Positions 36,867 through 45,353 of a stretch of DNA of 64,000 nt are shown here, one piece after another (positions within the stretch are counted from its first letter, which is position 1; every line of letters begins with the position of its first letter). Source of the stretch: JOPF133 sp052144935 (GTDB lineage Bacteria > Acidobacteriota > Terriglobia > Bryobacterales > Bryobacteraceae); assembly GCA_052144935.1 (NCBI GenBank), contig JBKQPR010000124.1:1-64000 (forward strand). The letters run 5' to 3'. Both the position numbers and the translations under genes were made by a program. The notes under the pieces are model-generated. The model ran no database searches. It was given only the letters and a program-made list of their open reading frames with translations, and was not told where the DNA came from.

Positions 36867-37895
36867 TCACGGCAACTGGAAGCAGCCGAGCGCCTCTTGC
36901 GCACCGCGTTCATAGGCCTCGATCAGGTTGTCCCAGCGGGCGTTGGCTTCGTCGTCGATCTGCCGCCGCGCCGGGTCGGCGTCGAACCAGGCCATGGTCC
37001 GGCGGATGCCCTCGGTGAACGGTACGGTCGCGCAGTAGCCCGGAACGAAGCGCTTGATCTTGGTGTTATCGAAGACCACGCTGACGGCTTTGTCGCCCAG
37101 GAGGCCGCCGCGCGCCTCGGGGACGCACGCCGCGATGAAGTCGCTGGCGATATGCGCCAGTTGCGGCTCGGCGCCGGCCGCCTCGGCCGTCAGGCGATAC
37201 CATTGGTCCCAGCACATCACCTCGTCGCTGGTGATGTGGAAGGCGTGTCCGATGGTCTGCTCGCGCGCCAGGAGTCCCACCAGCCCTTTAGCGAAATCGG
37301 TGTTATGGGTGATGACCCAGAGCGACGAGCCATCCCCGGGAACAATCACCTTCTTTCCGCGGCGCATGCGATCCACCACGGTGTAGGATTTGGCCCAACT
37401 GTTGATCGCCAGGGCGATCTGCGTATCGCCATAGGTCAGCGACGGGCGCACGATAGTCATGGGGAAACCCTCCTCGCGGTACGCGCGCATGAGGCGCTCT
37501 TCGCAGGCGATCTTCTGCCTGGAGTACTCCCAGTACGGGTTGGCGAGCGGTGTGGACTCGGTGATCAGATAGTGCGTCGGGGGCTTCTGGTAGGCGCTGG
37601 CGGAGCTGATAAAGATGTAGTGGCGCGTCCGGCCGCGGAAAAGCGCGATGTCGCGCTCGATGTGGGCTGGTTCGAAGGCGATCCAATCGACTACCGCGTC
37701 GAAAGAGGCGCCGGCCAGCGCGTGGGATACGGCCGCGGCGTCTTCGATGTCCACGGCCAGCGTCTTTGCGCCGGCTGGCGGATGGGCCGAGTGACGGCCG
37801 CGGTTGAGGAGCGTAACGTCGATGCCGCGCTCGATCGCAAGCTGGGTCGAAGCTGTGCTGATGATGCCGGTTCCACCGATGAAGAGAACTTTCAT
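36867..37895 (-). CDS. NAD(P)-dependent epimerase/dehydratase-like protein
   Basis: 342 residues from the ATG of MKVLFIGGTGIIS. The Rossmann motif GGTGIIS, the acceptor region LLNRGRHS, DAVVDWIAF, the S-Y-K type catalytic region (ISSASAYQKP and YWEYSRQKIACEE) and IVRPSLTYGDT define an extended short-chain dehydrogenase. The longer upstream reading in the same frame has no protein character. It is divergent from the lipoprotein gene at 37986, with about 90 bases between. Substrate unknown, probably a nucleotide sugar. Confidence 0.88.
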   Translation of the reverse strand: MKVLFIGGTGIISTASTQLAIERGIDVTLLNRGRHSAHPPAGAKTLAVDIEDAAAVSHALAGASFDAVVDWIAFEPAHIERDIALFRGRTRHYIFISSASAYQKPPTHYLITESTPLANPYWEYSRQKIACEERLMRAYREEGFPMTIVRPSLTYGDTQIALAINSWAKSYTVVDRMRRGKKVIVPGDGSSLWVITHNTDFAKGLVGLLAREQTIGHAFHITSDEVMCWDQWYRLTAEAAGAEPQLAHIASDFIAACVPEARGGLLGDKAVSVVFDNTKIKRFVPGYCATVPFTEGIRRTMAWFDADPARRQIDDEANARWDNLIEAYERGAQEALGCFQLP

Positions 37896-37985
37896 GAGTA
37901 CGTTGTAGCAAATTGGAAAGGGCCGCTGCCGGTTTATCATGGATGAGGGATGGTGGTCCAAAAAACCCTCATCGGGGAGTGAAAC

Positions 37986-39659
37986 ATGAGGATTGTGAAC
38001 GTGGGGCGCATGGCGGCGGTGGCGCTGCTCTCCATTGCGGGAGTGGCGTGTCACCGGCAGCCGCAATCCAAAGAACGGGCCGCCTTGGACAGTGCTTACC
38101 AGTCCGGCGTCCTGACCAAAGCCGAGTACGAAGCCAAGAGGGCTGCGCTCGAAACCCAGTCTACGGCGCTGGCCGCACTGGATAAGGCTCTGGAGGCGGG
38201 CGTCTTCACCAGGGACGAGTATCAGGCGAGGAAAGCGCAGTTGATGGCCCAAGCCGGCGCGCTGGCGGCGTTGGAGAGAGCGCATAACGCGGGCGTCCTC
38301 ACCAAGGATGAGTATCTCGCCAAAAGGTCTGCCCTGCTGGCGCCCAACGCGGTTCCAGCCCCTCTACAGGCGCAGGAAGTGGCATCGGCCCCTCCGATCC
38401 CCTCCGAGGCGGTCCCATCGCCCGGCGCCGCTAACTCCACGGGCGCCGGTAATGCTCCGGGCGATCGATCGCCTCCTCCCGCAACAACCGGAGCGGTTCC
38501 AGCCCCACCGCAATTCCAGGCTCAACCACAACCGGGTCCCGGCGCCAACCAGGCTGCGCCACCCTCACAGGGGGCGTCTTCTTCCGCGCAAGGCCATGTC
38601 CTGCGCATGAAACTCGTCAAGGCGGTCGATCAATATGGTTTCGAACGCCCCATGCCCTCCGCCAGCATGTTGATTCCGACCGACTGGCAATCGCAGGGCG
38701 GCACCACCTGGAACATCAAAGACAAGTGCAACGGCATCCAGACGAACCTGCGTACTTCCGGTCCCGACGGCCGCGGCGTGGAAGTGTTTCCCGCATTTAA
38801 CTGGGTCTGGGCCGACGATCCCAAGCCCTTGCAGGCGACCGCCGCCCAGACCGCACGGATGGGGTCCCGCCCCTGTGACGTGATGCCGCCCATGAGCGCC
38901 GGCGACTTTCTGCGCAGAAACCTGAACCGCTATCGCCCCAACGCCAAACTGGCAGGGCTGGAGCCGGCGCCGAAACTGATGGACATGCTGCAGCAACGGG
39001 CGCGCCAGAACGAGCAGGCAGGGGCCCAATACAACCTGAAACAGAGCATTCGGCCCGACGTGATCAAAGGGCGCGTCCGGTACAGCCTCAATGGCCAGGC
39101 CATCGAGGAGTGGATCATCGCGGCCACTATCGTCACCAGCACCCTGGGCCCAAGCTATAACCCCCGGAACATGCAGATGGGCCAGTCACACACCTACCAA
39201 TGCGCCGCCTACGTGACCGGCGAACGGGCGCCCGAAGGCCAGCTCGATTCTTCCGAGAAGTTCTTCGAGCTGGTGGCGGGCACTTACCGCCCGGACCCGC
39301 AGTGGCAGGCCAAAGTGAGCGCCCACGCCCTGGCCATGCAGCAGATCCACCTCAAGGGCGTGCGCGACCGGGCCGCCATCGTCTCGAAGAATGCCGATGA
39401 CATCCGCAACATCCAGCGGCAGAGCTACGAGAACACGCAGCAAGCCGAGGATCATAGGTCCGAGCAGTGGGCCCAGACGATGCGAGGTGTCGAGACGTAC
39501 CGAAATCCGGCGACCGGCGAGACCGTCGAACTCAGTAACCTATACGGGAATGCCTGGGTCAACAACCGGGGTGAGTATCTGCTGAGCGATCAAGCCAGCC
39601 TCGACCCCAGTGTCACATTCAAGGAAGACTGGAAGCCGCTCGAGCACGTCGTCAAATAG
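37986..39659 (+). CDS. Lipoprotein with three N-terminal SHOCT-like repeats
   Basis: 557 residues. The signal ends in the lipobox LSIAGVAC (C21). Three tandem copies of a short helical hairpin follow: ALDSAYQSGVLTKAEYEAKR, ALDKALEAGVFTRDEYQARK and ALERAHNAGVLTKDEYLAKR, at roughly 28, 63 and 98, each like the SHOCT domain (gvlTkeEyeakK). A proline-rich linker (about 120-200) leads to a larger C-terminal domain (LVKAVDQYGFERPMPSASMLIPTDW ... EWIIAATIVTS) of unknown function, possibly for surface display. A shorter paralogue follows 40 bases downstream. Confidence 0.8.
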   Translation: MRIVNVGRMAAVALLSIAGVACHRQPQSKERAALDSAYQSGVLTKAEYEAKRAALETQSTALAALDKALEAGVFTRDEYQARKAQLMAQAGALAALERAHNAGVLTKDEYLAKRSALLAPNAVPAPLQAQEVASAPPIPSEAVPSPGAANSTGAGNAPGDRSPPPATTGAVPAPPQFQAQPQPGPGANQAAPPSQGASSSAQGHVLRMKLVKAVDQYGFERPMPSASMLIPTDWQSQGGTTWNIKDKCNGIQTNLRTSGPDGRGVEVFPAFNWVWADDPKPLQATAAQTARMGSRPCDVMPPMSAGDFLRRNLNRYRPNAKLAGLEPAPKLMDMLQQRARQNEQAGAQYNLKQSIRPDVIKGRVRYSLNGQAIEEWIIAATIVTSTLGPSYNPRNMQMGQSHTYQCAAYVTGERAPEGQLDSSEKFFELVAGTYRPDPQWQAKVSAHALAMQQIHLKGVRDRAAIVSKNADDIRNIQRQSYENTQQAEDHRSEQWAQTMRGVETYRNPATGETVELSNLYGNAWVNNRGEYLLSDQASLDPSVTFKEDWKPLEHVVK

Positions 39660-39699
39660 CGGGGCGCCCCTGGCCCCTCCGCCGGAGAAGAACGGGAGC

Positions 39700-40593
39700 A
39701 TGAAGAACATCTGGCTGATACCTGTGGCCGCATTGCTGGTGGTGAGTGCGGCGTGCAGGAAGGATAACAAAGCCGAACAACTCGCGGCCCTGGACAACGC
39801 CTACCGGTCCGGGGTGCTCACGCAAGGGGAGTATGACGCCAAAAGGCTCGCGCTTATGGGACCGCCGCCACCGGCCGCGCCAGTTACTCCGCCGCCACCG
39901 GCCGCGCCAGTTACTCCGCCGCCGGCCGCGAGTCCCGTAACGCCGCCGCCCCAGATGCCTCCCTCCGATAAGGTGGCTGCGCCCGCCGGCGCGGTCGAGG
40001 CGCTCCCGGCACCCTTACAACTGCCTGCGCCGTCACCGCGCCAGCCGGCGCCCGTGGTAACCCGATCGCAAGCTGCCACGGAAGCGGCGCCCGTAACACG
40101 ACCGCCTGCGGCGCCCGTGACACAGCCTCCTGCAGCCCCTCCGGCGCGCGAACCGGAACTGCCGGCCGTCGAAACCAGGCCCGCTCCGCAAGCCAGCGCC
40201 GGCGAGTCCGAGCCGGAACCGGCGCCGCTACCCGGCTGCGAGGATGCGGAATACAAGTCCGGCAAGGTGAAGGGTGCGCAGCAGCGCTTTTACCCGGCGC
40301 CGGTCGATTCGGTCAAAAGAGCGGCTGGCGCCGCGCTTCGCAGCCTCGACTTCAACATCCACAGGGACGCCGGCAACGAGATGGAGGCCAGCAAGCGGAG
40401 GCACATGAGTGCGATCGTCGGCGCAGGCGGCGAACGGCTGATTTTGCACTTCGCGAAGGCTCAGCAAGGCAACCAGGCAGGCACGCTGGTGACCGGCGAA
40501 ACCAGGAAGAGCTTCGTCGGAAGGGTGGCGCAAAAATCCTGGACCAACGCAGTTCTGGCGCAGATCGCCTGCCATCTGCGGGAGCGGCGCTGA
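39700..40593 (+). CDS. Paralogous lipoprotein with one SHOCT-like repeat
   Basis: 297 residues from MKNIWLIPVAALLVVSAAC, with lipobox Cys at residue 19. A single repeat follows (LAALDNAYRSGVLTQGEYDAKR). Then comes a proline-rich stalk with 27-base tandem units (PPPPAAPVT three times) to about residue 175. The C-terminal 110 residues hold two cysteines (GCEDAEYKSG and QIACHLRE) and a beta-alpha fold (FYPAPVDSVKRAAGAALRSLDFNI) reminiscent of lipoprotein domains of the BamC/DUF4136 kind, not certain. Same operon as the preceding lipoprotein. Confidence 0.8.
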   Translation: MKNIWLIPVAALLVVSAACRKDNKAEQLAALDNAYRSGVLTQGEYDAKRLALMGPPPPAAPVTPPPPAAPVTPPPAASPVTPPPQMPPSDKVAAPAGAVEALPAPLQLPAPSPRQPAPVVTRSQAATEAAPVTRPPAAPVTQPPAAPPAREPELPAVETRPAPQASAGESEPEPAPLPGCEDAEYKSGKVKGAQQRFYPAPVDSVKRAAGAALRSLDFNIHRDAGNEMEASKRRHMSAIVGAGGERLILHFAKAQQGNQAGTLVTGETRKSFVGRVAQKSWTNAVLAQIACHLRERR

Positions 40594-40776
40594 CAAGGCC
40601 ACGCCCGAAAAGGGCTGGTCCCGAGCCATGAAGTTCGATAGTGCGGCCGCCCGCGCTTCCCCACCGCACAATAGACGTTTACGATATAATTCACGCAAGC
40701 TCACCCTCCAGAGAGATCGGCTGAGCATCGACCGGCGGCCGATAACTCCTCTGCGCTGAGTAAACCGCTCCTGGCC

Positions 40777-42174
40777 ATGGAGCAAGAGGGCGTTGCCTGC
40801 GGATTTTTGCGGGGAGAAGCCCATAGGGAAAAGACAGTGGAAAGATTCGAAAGGGACTATAGAGTACATCGGCGATGTTTCCGAGCCCGTGGATCGGCGT
40901 CGGGAGTAGGTTTGTTACTCGCGCTGGCGTTGTGGGCCGCACCCGTGAACGCCCAAATCCCCGGCGGAATCTTCTATACGAGTTTCGGGGCAAACAACGG
41001 CGGGACTTCTCCGCCTGCGGCCTTTTCCGCGAATTACCAGTGCATTACCGGCACACTCAGCTCAGGCTCAGTCTGCGAAAACAACCCGTCACATGAGGTC
41101 GCCGCTCCATTCAGGGCCACGCTCACGAATGGCTTGCAGAGTATCACCCTCGCCTTGGGCGCTGGCGGCGGAACCAACGGCGTGATCGTCTCCCTGGCGC
41201 TGGACTCAGGCGGAACTCCTGGGAACATCCTGGAAAGCTGGACGGTGACGAATCTCCCTGGCGGCGCGCAGCCGGCACTCACCACTGTCAACGACCGGCT
41301 CAATCTTGTGCTGACTGCCGCTCAACCATACTGGGTGATCGTGCAGCCGATGGCCTCCGACACGTATGTGGTGTGGTACACAAACATTCTGGGGCTAGGC
41401 GGCGCGATGGCCAATAACGGTTCCGGCTGGTACCCCCTCACGGGAATCATAGCGACCCAGCCGGCGTTCAGTGTCAATACGAGTCGAACGGGTGCTCTCT
41501 CCCACATCGCCGCCGGCGGCGGTTGGACCACCGTCATCTCTCTAGTAAATACTTCGGCCTCACAAATCGAACTTTTCGTGAATTTTTTTGCCGATGATGG
41601 GAGCCCCCTAAGTCTGACAGTCACCACAACGCTCGAAGGCCAGACGCAGACTTACACGGCGCAGCAAGTGCCGGAATTCCTAAACCCAAACACGACGTTG
41701 CTCATCACGATGGGAGGTTTGACAGGATCGACCGCGGTGGGATGGGCCGCCGTATACAGTACGGGCCCCGTGGCGGGTTATGCCATATTCCGCCAAACTC
41801 CGCAATCCGGTTCACCGTCCGAGGGCACCGTTCCACTGCAGACGCAGTCTCCGTATTCGATCCTTCTTCCCTATGACAACACGGCCGGCTTTGTGATGGG
41901 CGTGGCGCTGGCCAATCTCTCGCCAACCCCCCAAACCGTCACGGTCGCGATTACGGACGACAGCGGCAATTTACTGGGTACCCAGACCATCTCCATCGCC
42001 GCAAACGGCCACACATCGTTCGTTCTGCCTACTCAATTCCCAGTGACCACCGGAAAGCTCGGAATCATGCAATTTCGCGGAAACGGCAGCCTTTCGGGTC
42101 TCGGACTGCGATTCAGCCCCTTCGGAACCTTCACTTCCGTTCCGACGACGATCGCGGCTCCGGCATCCCAATAG
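40777..42174 (+). CDS. Secreted beta-rich hypothetical protein
   Basis: 465 residues as read from 40777; the start is unclear, since 45 charged residues precede the hydrophobic LLLALALWAAPVNAQ and a GTG at about 40834 is an alternative. After cleavage come two domains: a beta sandwich (FRATLTNGLQSITLALGAGGG...PYWVIVQP) of the choice-of-anchor type and a C-terminal domain (HIAAGGGWTTVISLVNTSA ... ANGHTSFVLPTQFPVTTGK) that is common at the ends of acidobacterial secreted proteins. No enzyme motif. The spacer before it (40594-40776) is long and holds no gene. Confidence 0.72.
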   Translation: MEQEGVACGFLRGEAHREKTVERFERDYRVHRRCFRARGSASGVGLLLALALWAAPVNAQIPGGIFYTSFGANNGGTSPPAAFSANYQCITGTLSSGSVCENNPSHEVAAPFRATLTNGLQSITLALGAGGGTNGVIVSLALDSGGTPGNILESWTVTNLPGGAQPALTTVNDRLNLVLTAAQPYWVIVQPMASDTYVVWYTNILGLGGAMANNGSGWYPLTGIIATQPAFSVNTSRTGALSHIAAGGGWTTVISLVNTSASQIELFVNFFADDGSPLSLTVTTTLEGQTQTYTAQQVPEFLNPNTTLLITMGGLTGSTAVGWAAVYSTGPVAGYAIFRQTPQSGSPSEGTVPLQTQSPYSILLPYDNTAGFVMGVALANLSPTPQTVTVAITDDSGNLLGTQTISIAANGHTSFVLPTQFPVTTGKLGIMQFRGNGSLSGLGLRFSPFGTFTSVPTTIAAPASQ

Positions 42175-42401
42175 CAACGCATCAGGCCGGGCCTTTGCCC
42201 GGCAGAATCACTGCCCACCGCGCGCTGGCCCAGAGGGCGCCCAGGATTGCCCGCCTCGCAATTTGCCAGGCTGCTGGGATGCAAGATTGCTGGACAGGAT
42301 GCCGCCAGAATACGCATCATCGGCGTTCCGCGCCTCCCTCAGAATACATCAGAATACAGTTTGTGCAGACCATCTGGAAAGTCGTATCCTAATTCTCGTC
42401 G

Positions 42402-42587
42402 GTGTCGGGGTTCATCATCTTCGTCTGCTCGGGCTTTCTGGTTTACTGGCTTGCCCGGATAAAGGTGTTGCTGTACGGCTCGGAAGAACAGATCGGAGAA
42501 ACACTTGAGATTGATCTGCGGTGGTTCCGCAAACTACTGTTGGGGTTACGTACAATGTTCGTTCCGCCGGCACAGTTGGCCGGGTAG
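42402..42587 (+). CDS. Small membrane protein
   Basis: 61 residues from a GTG. An N-terminal helix (GFIIFVCSGFLVYWLARIKVLLY) is followed by a charged amphipathic segment (EEQIGETLEIDLRWFRKLLLGLR). The codon use is ordinary for the window and the helix-charged-tail layout is protein-like, but the family is not recognised. Flanked by a palindromic-repeat spacer at 42180-42250. Confidence 0.55.
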   Translation: MSGFIIFVCSGFLVYWLARIKVLLYGSEEQIGETLEIDLRWFRKLLLGLRTMFVPPAQLAG

Positions 42588-42763
42588 AGAATTCACTGGA
42601 AGCGGAGCAGCTTAACCCACCACCCTGCTCACGATCACCGCCGCCCAATACACCACCGCCACCAGCGCACCCGCCACGAAACCGATCGACCGCAAGGGCG
42701 TAGCGCCCCTACGCGGCGGATCCCGCTTCCATCTCCGCTTTCGCCATCCTGAATATACGAATG

Positions 42764-43621
42764 CTATACGGCCCTGACACTCGCGCCATACCTTTTCCCC
42801 AGCCACCACTGCTGCGCCAGTTGCAGGAGGTTGCCGGTGAGCCAGTACAACATCAGCGCGCTGGGCTGCCGATAGAGCACGATTCCGAAGACCAGCGGCA
42901 TCAGCGTCATGAGGCGGGCCATGCGCGGGTCGGCGCCGGCGGGCGAGGGCGTGATCCGGGCCACCAGCAACTGGGTCGCAATCATGAGCAGCGGCAGAAT
43001 GCGCACCGGCAACTCCTCGGGCTTCGACAAATCGGCGATCCACAGCCAGTGCGCGCCCTGCAACTCGGCGATCCCGGTCAGCACGGAGTAAAACGAGACC
43101 AGCACGGCCAACGGCGCCAGCCCCGGAATGCAGCCGGCCAACGGGCTGGTCCGGTGCTGTTTGTAGACCTCGGAGATTTCGCGGGACTGTTCGGGATCCA
43201 TGTTCAGACCCTTCCGCTTGTAACGTGCATTGATGGCGTCGATCCGCGGCTGCAGGGCCTTCATGGCCTTAGCGTTGCGCGCGGCCAGAATCCGGAACGG
43301 CAACAGGACGAGGTTCACCAGGAAAGTCGTGAGCACGATGGCCCAGCCCCAGCTCGATCGGCCTGCGCGGTGCGTGGCGTGGGCTTCCACCTGGCGGAGC
43401 GTCCATTCGAGCGGGCGCGCCACTGGAGCCAGGTAGCCGTAGTCCTTCGGCCGGCTGACGGCCCGCGGCGTCGCGCGCGGCTCCGCGGGCGGCTTCGGGC
43501 TCGCCGCCGATGCCGCCGCGGCTCTCCGCGGGTACAGAATACCGAGCAGAAAGAAAGCGAAGAATAGCAGGAATCCGCTCAACAGAAGCGTGGAGACGAT
43601 GCGAGCGCTAAGATCATGCAT
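42764..43621 (-). CDS. YidC/Oxa1-family membrane insertase, short form
   Basis: 285 residues. A first hydrophobic segment (STLLLSGFLLFFAFFLLGILY) is followed by an Ala/Pro-rich loop, then the conserved insertase core: WGWAIVLTTFLVNLVLLPF, two more helices around GCIPGLAPLAVLVSFYSVLTGI and the C-terminal LMLYWLTGNLLQLAQQW. The conserved helix-2 arginine is plausibly R108 or nearby (LLPFRILAAR). It lacks the large periplasmic domain of enterobacterial YidC, so it may be an auxiliary copy; no rpmH-rnpA or jag genes are nearby. Confidence 0.87.
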   Translation of the reverse strand: MHDLSARIVSTLLLSGFLLFFAFFLLGILYPRRAAAASAASPKPPAEPRATPRAVSRPKDYGYLAPVARPLEWTLRQVEAHATHRAGRSSWGWAIVLTTFLVNLVLLPFRILAARNAKAMKALQPRIDAINARYKRKGLNMDPEQSREISEVYKQHRTSPLAGCIPGLAPLAVLVSFYSVLTGIAELQGAHWLWIADLSKPEELPVRILPLLMIATQLLVARITPSPAGADPRMARLMTLMPLVFGIVLYRQPSALMLYWLTGNLLQLAQQWWLGKRYGASVRAV

Positions 43622-43710
43622 GATGGCGGCCTGCCTTGCATTATGGCACGGGCGCCGTTCGCACGAATCCTCAAAAGCGTGTTACGAATGAGGGAAGAGG
43701 AGGCGCGCCC

Positions 43711-44130
43711 ATGGCCGAACTCGCACGAATCGGAATTGCCATCAGTGAAGATTTGCTCGCAGAATTCGACAAGCTGATCGCCAGGCGCGGCTACACGAAC
43801 CGGTCCGAGGCCTTTCGCGACCTCGTCCGCAATGAGCTGGTCAACGAGATTTCGGCGGCCGCCGACGCGGAGGTCTGCGGCGCCATCACCCTGATCTACG
43901 ATCATCACGCACGCTTGCTGCTGGACAAGCTCAACGACTTACAGCACAAATATTTTGCCGCGATCATGTCGAGCGTTCACGTGCATCTCGATCATGACAA
44001 CTGTCTGGAAGCGATTCTGGTCCGCGGCAAATCGTCGCTGGTCGAGGAGCTCGCCAACTCTCTGATTGCGACCAAGGGCGTAAAGCATGGCCGGTTCGTG
44101 GTTACCACCTCCGGGCGGCATCTGCATTAA
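43711..44130 (+). CDS. nikR: NikR-family nickel-responsive regulator
   Basis: 139 residues from the ATG with an AGAGGAGG site. Residues 1-45 are a ribbon-helix-helix DNA-binding domain (RIGIAISEDLLAEFDKLI, YTNRSEAFRDLVR). The ACT-like metal domain carries all four square-planar nickel ligands at the spacing of NikR: H79, H90, H92 and C98 (SSVHVHLDHDNC). It normally represses a nickel uptake operon. No transporter, hydrogenase or urease gene is in this window, so its targets are elsewhere. Confidence 0.94.
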   Translation: MAELARIGIAISEDLLAEFDKLIARRGYTNRSEAFRDLVRNELVNEISAAADAEVCGAITLIYDHHARLLLDKLNDLQHKYFAAIMSSVHVHLDHDNCLEAILVRGKSSLVEELANSLIATKGVKHGRFVVTTSGRHLH

Positions 44131-44210
44131 GGGGCGCCCGGCGCCACTGGGCCCCGCCGGGAGCGCCGGGCCCGCCAAACCAAGCCAAAGCCAAGCCAAA
44201 GCCAAGCCGC
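44131..44210. repeat. GC-rich palindromes and AAGCC tandem run
   Basis: GGGGCGCCCGGCGCCACTGG followed by GGGAGCGCCGGGCCCGCC forms hairpins directly after the nikR stop and may terminate it. A tandem AAGCCAAAGCC run follows at about 44176-44208. Confidence 0.7.
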
Positions 44211-44250
44211 GCCGCCTCAGTCGCCCGGTTTCCCGATGATAAACTGAAAG

Positions 44251-45351
44251 TTGTCTTTGCCCATCTCCCCCGCCTTGCCCATCTCCCCCGCCTTGCCCAT
44301 CTCCTCCGCCGGCGAGTGGCTGCTCCATTCCGGCATCCAGGAACCCGGCGGCGGCGTAGCCCGCTATTTTCGCGCCGACCTGGGCCGCAACCTGCCCGTC
44401 TCCATTGAAATTACCGGCTATACCGTCAGCGCCTTCGTCTATCTGCACTCCGTCACCGGCGAGCCGGTCTATCTCGACCGCGCCCTGGCCACCGCCCGTT
44501 TCCTCACCCGCACGGCCTGGAATCCGCGCTTCGCCGCCTTGCCGTTCGAACTCGAACCGCCGGCCTTCACCTATTTCTTCGATTGCGGCATCGTGGTGCG
44601 CGGCCTGCTGGCCGCCTGGCGCGCCACGGGAGACTCCGAGTGCCTATCCGCCGCCGCCGCCATCGGCCGCGCTATGGCCAACGATTTCCGCGCCGCCGAT
44701 GGCAGTCTCCACCCCATCCTCAGGCTGCCGTCTAAACGGCCCGTGGCGCGCGATCCACGGCGCTGGTCGCACTCCGACGGCTGCTACCAGTTGAAGTCCG
44801 CCATGGCCTGGTGGGATCTCGCCGAAGCCACTGGCAACGAAACTTTCCGCGAACCCTACGAGCATTCGCTCGACCGCGCCCTCCGCACCTGCCACGGCTT
44901 TCTCCCCGGCGATCCCGACCGTCACAAAGTGATGGACCGGCTGCATCCGTTTCTCTATTTCCTCGAAGGGCTGCTCCCGATGGCCTCGGAGACCCGTTGC
45001 GCCGCCGCCCTCGCCGAAGGCATCCACCGCACGGCTCGCTATCTAGGCGAACTCGCGCCCGAGTTCGTCCGCTCGGATGTCTACGCCCAGCTTCTGCGCA
45101 TCCGCCTGTTTGCCGAATGGTCCGGCGCCGCCCGGCTGGATCGCCAGGCGGCGGAGTCCGAAGCCCGCCAGTTGGCCGGGTTTCAGGCCCCCGGTGGCGG
45201 TTTCTACTTCGGCCGCCAGGGCGGCCAATGGCTGCCTCACGTGAATCCGGTATCGGCGGTGTTCGCGTTGCAAGCTCTCGAACTGTGGCGTTCGGTCGAG
45301 GCCGGCGGTTCCCCCGGCGCTTCCCCCCTTCACCGCCATCTGTTGATCTGA
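44251..45351 (+). CDS. Hypothetical all-helical toroid protein coupled to a GT2
   Basis: Up to 366 residues from a TTG. The first 20 residues come from three 18-base repeats (TTGCCCATCTCCCCCGCC, 44257-44310) and may not be part of the native protein; start uncertain. The body is an (alpha/alpha)-barrel-like chain (YTVSAFVYLHSVTGEPVYLD, AAIGRAMANDF, SDGCYQLKSAMAWWDLAEATGN, GFLPGDPDRHKVMDRLHPFLYFLEG) like glycan lyase or polysaccharide-processing families of the six-hairpin type; catalytic residues cannot be fixed. Its stop is two bases from the start of the glycosyltransferase gene, suggesting linked roles in cell-surface glycan work. Confidence 0.75.
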   Translation: MSLPISPALPISPALPISSAGEWLLHSGIQEPGGGVARYFRADLGRNLPVSIEITGYTVSAFVYLHSVTGEPVYLDRALATARFLTRTAWNPRFAALPFELEPPAFTYFFDCGIVVRGLLAAWRATGDSECLSAAAAIGRAMANDFRAADGSLHPILRLPSKRPVARDPRRWSHSDGCYQLKSAMAWWDLAEATGNETFREPYEHSLDRALRTCHGFLPGDPDRHKVMDRLHPFLYFLEGLLPMASETRCAAALAEGIHRTARYLGELAPEFVRSDVYAQLLRIRLFAEWSGAARLDRQAAESEARQLAGFQAPGGGFYFGRQGGQWLPHVNPVSAVFALQALELWRSVEAGGSPGASPLHRHLLI

Positions 45352-45353
45352 AG

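Noticed and set aside
40594..40860. Riboswitch in the long leader before the secreted protein
   Set aside because: The leader has some hairpin potential, but no conserved core of a known class could be matched.
42612..42763. Short hydrophobic peptide (about 28 residues, LRSIGFVAGALVAVV...) after yidC
   Set aside because: Only a TTG start and no ribosome site; too short to support.
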